A DNA stretch of 22,835 nt, taken from NCBI GenBank assembly GCA_023415055.1, contig JAEZLZ010000038.1, positions 1 to 22,835 of the forward strand, written 5' to 3'. The position numbers and the translations under genes are program-made. Below, one piece after another: positions 20,532 through 22,835 of the stretch. Every line of letters begins with the position of its first letter. Within the stretch, counting starts at the first letter, position 1. The notes under the pieces were generated by a model. The model had not been told where the DNA came from. It saw only the letters and a program-made list of their open reading frames with translations, and did no database searches. The DNA is from Bacillota bacterium (GTDB lineage: Bacteria > Bacillota > Clostridia > Lachnospirales > Lachnospiraceae).

Positions 20532-21584
20532 ATGAAATTTTCATTTCGTTGGTATGGAACAGACGATGCGGTGAAGCTGCAATACATCAGACAGATACCT
20601 AGTATGCACAGTATCGTTACTGCGGTATATGATGTGCCTGTTGGTGAGGTATGGAGTAACGAGAGTATACAGAAGCTTAAGAAAGAAGTGGAGGATGTAG
20701 GTTTACATTTTGAGGTAATTGAGAGTGTACCGGTGCATGAGGACATCAAGCTCGGACTTGCAACCCGGGATAGATATATCGAAAACTATAAAGAAAACAT
20801 CAGAAGACTATCCAAAGCGGGAGTGAAAGTTATCTGCTATAATTTCATGCCGGTTTTTGACTGGACCAGAACCCAGTTAGATAAGGTGCTGGAGGACGGT
20901 TCCACTGCACTGGTGTATTATAAGGAACAGTTAGAGAAGATGGATCCTCTCACCGGTGAACTATCTCTTCCCGGCTGGGACTCCAGCTATACTAAGGAAG
21001 GTCTTGCCCAGGTGTTTGAACAGTATAAGAAGGTGGACGAGGAAGCCTTGTGGTCAAATCTGGAATATTTCCTACAGCAAATCATACCTGTAGCCAGAGA
21101 ATGTGATGTAAAGATGGCAATTCATCCGGATGACCCGCCGTACAGCATCTTCGGATTACCGAGAATCATCACGAATGAGAAGAATCTGGATCGGTTCTTA
21201 AAGCTGGTAGATGATCCGTATAATGGTCTTACCTTCTGCACCGGCTCCTTGGGCTCCGCAAGCTTTAATCATATTGTTGAGCTGGTAGATAAGTACTCTG
21301 CACAGGGAAGAATTCATTTTATACATATCCGTAATGTAAAGCTATTGGAGGACGGCAGCTTTGAAGAAAGCGCTCATTATTCACCCTGTGGCTCGATGGA
21401 TATCGTAGAGATTATGAAGGTACTCCATAAGAATGGCTTTGATGGCTATGTTCGTCCGGATCACGGAAGAATGATCTGGGGTGAGACCGGCAGACCCGGT
21501 TATGGATTGTATGACCGTGCCCTTGGAGCCATGTATCTAACTGGCATCTGGGAGACACTGGAGAAGACACAAAAGGGAGAATAA
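20532..21584 (+). CDS. uxuA: D-mannonate dehydratase
   Basis: The enzyme dehydrates D-mannonate to 2-keto-3-deoxy-D-gluconate, the last step of the pathway encoded here. The 350-residue protein begins with the typical FSFRWYGTDDAVKLQYIRQIP. It carries the metal-site residues expected for this TIM-barrel family: His198 in AIHPDDPP, Cys236 in LTFCTGSLGS, His265 in IHFIHIRNV, and Asp310-His311 in YVRPDHGRMIWGE. An excellent GGAGGAGGT precedes the ATG. It is 82 bp after uxaC and 4 bp before the SDR gene, so the last two are translationally close. A downstream KDG kinase and aldolase are not in the window. Confidence 0.96.
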   Translation: MKFSFRWYGTDDAVKLQYIRQIPSMHSIVTAVYDVPVGEVWSNESIQKLKKEVEDVGLHFEVIESVPVHEDIKLGLATRDRYIENYKENIRRLSKAGVKVICYNFMPVFDWTRTQLDKVLEDGSTALVYYKEQLEKMDPLTGELSLPGWDSSYTKEGLAQVFEQYKKVDEEALWSNLEYFLQQIIPVARECDVKMAIHPDDPPYSIFGLPRIITNEKNLDRFLKLVDDPYNGLTFCTGSLGSASFNHIVELVDKYSAQGRIHFIHIRNVKLLEDGSFEESAHYSPCGSMDIVEIMKVLHKNGFDGYVRPDHGRMIWGETGRPGYGLYDRALGAMYLTGIWETLEKTQKGE

Positions 21585-21588
21585 TAAA

Positions 21589-22446
21589 ATGAAATTACCA
21601 TTTAAGATTAATTTTCTGAATAAAGTTGTAGTGATAACCGGTGGTGCTGGGGTTCTCGGTGGTTACTGGGCGGAAGCTTTTGCCGAATGCGGTGCGAAGG
21701 TGGCGATTCTTGACCGGAACATAGAGATGGCTGAGAAGAAGGCGGCAGAGATTACACAGGCAGGAAATACAGCGCTCGGTGTGGAAGCGAACGTTCTTGA
21801 TAAGGAGAGCCTAAAGAAGGCGCACGAGCTGGTACTTAAGCAATTTGGACCCTGTGATATCCTGGTGAACGGAGCCGGCGGTAATAACCCGAAGGGGACT
21901 ACGACGAAGGAATACCTCTTTGAGGAAGATATCACGGAGGAGAACAAGGATCTGGTGACTTTCTTTGATCTGGACGAGCAGGGAATCCGCTTTGTCTTCG
22001 ACCTGAACTTTCTTGGAACCTTGCTTCCCTGTCAGGAGTTTGCGAAAGATATGATCGGAAGAACAGGCTGTAATATCATCAATGTCTCCTCGATGAATGC
22101 GCTTACTCCTTTGACCAAGATCCCCGCCTATTCCGGAGCCAAGGCAGCAGTATCGAATTTTACTGAGTGGCTGGCGGTTCATTTCTCTAAGGTTGGAATC
22201 CGTGTCAATGCGATTGCACCCGGGTTCTTAGTTACCAAGCAGAATGAAGGCCTTCTGAAAAACGAGGATGGCAGTCTCACCGATCGATCCCATAAGATAT
22301 TAAACAGTACTCCAATGGGCAGATTCGGCGAACCGGAGGAACTGATCGGAGCACTGCTCTTCCTTGCTGATGAAGGTGCTTCCAGCTTTGTGAATGGAAT
22401 TGTTCTTCCGATCGATGGAGGCTTCTCTGCCTACAGCGGGGTATAA
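21589..22446 (+). CDS. uxuB: SDR-type D-mannonate oxidoreductase (fructuronate reductase)
   Basis: The 285-residue protein is a classical-type short-chain dehydrogenase. It has the nucleotide-binding TGGAGVLG (17-24), NGAGG (94-98) and the catalytic set Ser167/168, Tyr181 and Lys185 in NVSSMNALTPLTKIPAYSGAK, and it ends with the usual GIVLPIDGGFSAYSGV. In many Firmicutes an SDR of this kind (YjmF-like) replaces the unrelated long-chain UxuB of enterobacteria and reduces fructuronate to mannonate with NAD(P)H. The assignment rests on its place 4 bp behind uxuA; without that context the substrate could not be named. A strong terminator follows, so it closes the operon. The uxuB symbol denotes function rather than homology to the E. 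coli protein. Confidence 0.88.
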   Translation: MKLPFKINFLNKVVVITGGAGVLGGYWAEAFAECGAKVAILDRNIEMAEKKAAEITQAGNTALGVEANVLDKESLKKAHELVLKQFGPCDILVNGAGGNNPKGTTTKEYLFEEDITEENKDLVTFFDLDEQGIRFVFDLNFLGTLLPCQEFAKDMIGRTGCNIINVSSMNALTPLTKIPAYSGAKAAVSNFTEWLAVHFSKVGIRVNAIAPGFLVTKQNEGLLKNEDGSLTDRSHKILNSTPMGRFGEPEELIGALLFLADEGASSFVNGIVLPIDGGFSAYSGV

Positions 22447-22522
22447 GCTTACTACTTGATTTATCCTATATGACTCTGGGTGATAGGAAGCATCCTTCGT
22501 GAATCTTCCATAGCCATGAGTA

Positions 22523-22566
22523 AAAGTCCGGTGCAGAGTAAATGAGCTCTAAGCCGGGCTTTAATT
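22523..22566 (+). terminator. Terminator of the uronate operon
   Basis: AAAGTCCGG (22523-22531) pairs with CCGGGCTTT (22554-22562) over 9 bp with one G-U pair, followed by TTAATT after the stem. AGAG/CTCT in the loop can extend the fold. Confidence 0.7.
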
Positions 22567-22567
22567 A

Positions 22568-22596
22568 TTGTATGGATGCACTTCATTGGATATAAT
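22568..22596 (+). promoter_or_regulatory. Promoter of the VOC-family gene
   Basis: TTGTAT (22568-22573) and TATAAT (22591-22596) are spaced by 17 bp, giving a start near 22603 and a leader of about 28 nt with GAGGAGGT before the ATG at 22631. Confidence 0.6.
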
Positions 22597-22630
22597 ATAG
22601 ATATTAAAGATCAGAAGAGGAGGTTATACA

Positions 22631-22835
22631 ATGCAGAGAATAGTACCCCATCTATGGTTTGATAAAGAGGCTTATGAGGCAGCGCAGTTTTATCTATCCT
22701 TATTCAAGGATGGAGAGATGGTCGGGAGAACAAAAATCAGTGATACACCCTCCGGAACGGCTGAGATTGTTACCGCCCGGTTTGAAGGACAGGAATTTCA
22801 ACTGCTGTCGGCAGGACCTTATGTCACCTTTAACC
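22631..22835 (+). CDS. VOC-family (PhnB / 3-dmu-9_3-mt-like) protein, 5' part only
   Basis: Sixty-eight codons are visible before the window ends. MQRIVPHLWFDKEAYEAAQFY and the later GEMVGRTKISDT match the start of the PhnB-like branch of the vicinal oxygen chelate superfamily, sometimes annotated as 3-demethylubiquinone methyltransferase domain proteins. The family includes glyoxalase and resistance-type folds, and most members of this branch have no proven function; ubiquinone synthesis is not expected in an anaerobe. A strong GAGGAGGT ribosome site marks the ATG. It has its own promoter after the uronate terminator. Confidence 0.8.
   Translation, partial: MQRIVPHLWFDKEAYEAAQFYLSLFKDGEMVGRTKISDTPSGTAEIVTARFEGQEFQLLSAGPYVTFN

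Noticed and set aside
1..22835. CRISPR array, tRNA or rRNA genes, prophage
   Set aside because: No regularly spaced repeats, cloverleaf-like sequences, rRNA-like stretches or phage proteins were recognised on either strand.

Overview
The window looks like chromosomal DNA from a spore-forming, anaerobic Firmicute of the Lachnospiraceae / Clostridium cluster XIVa type. This is inferred from the gene set: a T-box-controlled short-form prolyl-tRNA synthetase, a CotS-like spore-coat protein, a DUF951 protein, a short Gram-positive Pgi and an SDR-type mannonate oxidoreductase. AGGAGG-type ribosome sites and moderate GC agree. No rRNA, tRNA, CRISPR array, transposase or phage gene was seen. It reads as core chromosome with small accessory modules.

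Layout. 1-490: an unassigned 5' end, then a strong promoter and a proline T-box leader. 643-3528: proS and cca (tRNA charging and CCA-end maintenance), followed by a compound terminator. 3894-7886: three envelope or sporulation-flavoured genes: a CotS-like pseudokinase, a membrane-anchored PEGA protein, and a membrane/coiled-coil protein whose 5' coding part holds a dense cluster of DnaA-box-like 9-mers. 7966-9315: pgi, then a long hairpin, a start-less coding-like fragment on the minus strand and a bidirectional terminator. 9692-10360 (minus): a hemolysin III/PAQR-type membrane protein with a repeat-rich upstream region. 10743-13062: DUF951 behind a structured leader, a HAD phosphatase, exodeoxyribonuclease III and a cyclase-family metal hydrolase. 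13167-14240: an HD-GYP c-di-GMP phosphodiesterase with its own promoter.

14437-17746: a minus-strand hypothetical gene diverges from a KdpD/KdpE-like two-component pair. The pair converges on a small membrane-anchored protein with a TrkA-N-like fold. There is no kdpFABC here, so this may be a potassium or turgor signalling cassette with remote targets. 17944-22446: an AraC-family regulator diverges from a hexuronate pathway (uxaC, uxuA, SDR-type uxuB). These three enzymes convert D-glucuronate through D-fructuronate and D-mannonate to 2-keto-3-deoxygluconate; the order on the DNA fits this, with the AraC protein as likely local regulator. After a terminator, a VOC/PhnB-like gene runs off the end.

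The observation most worth following is the DnaA-box cluster inside a coding sequence (6917-7135). Its 9-mers encode three unrelated peptide strings in different codon phases, which suggests selection on the DNA itself. No clearly novel multi-gene system could be shown from sequence alone.
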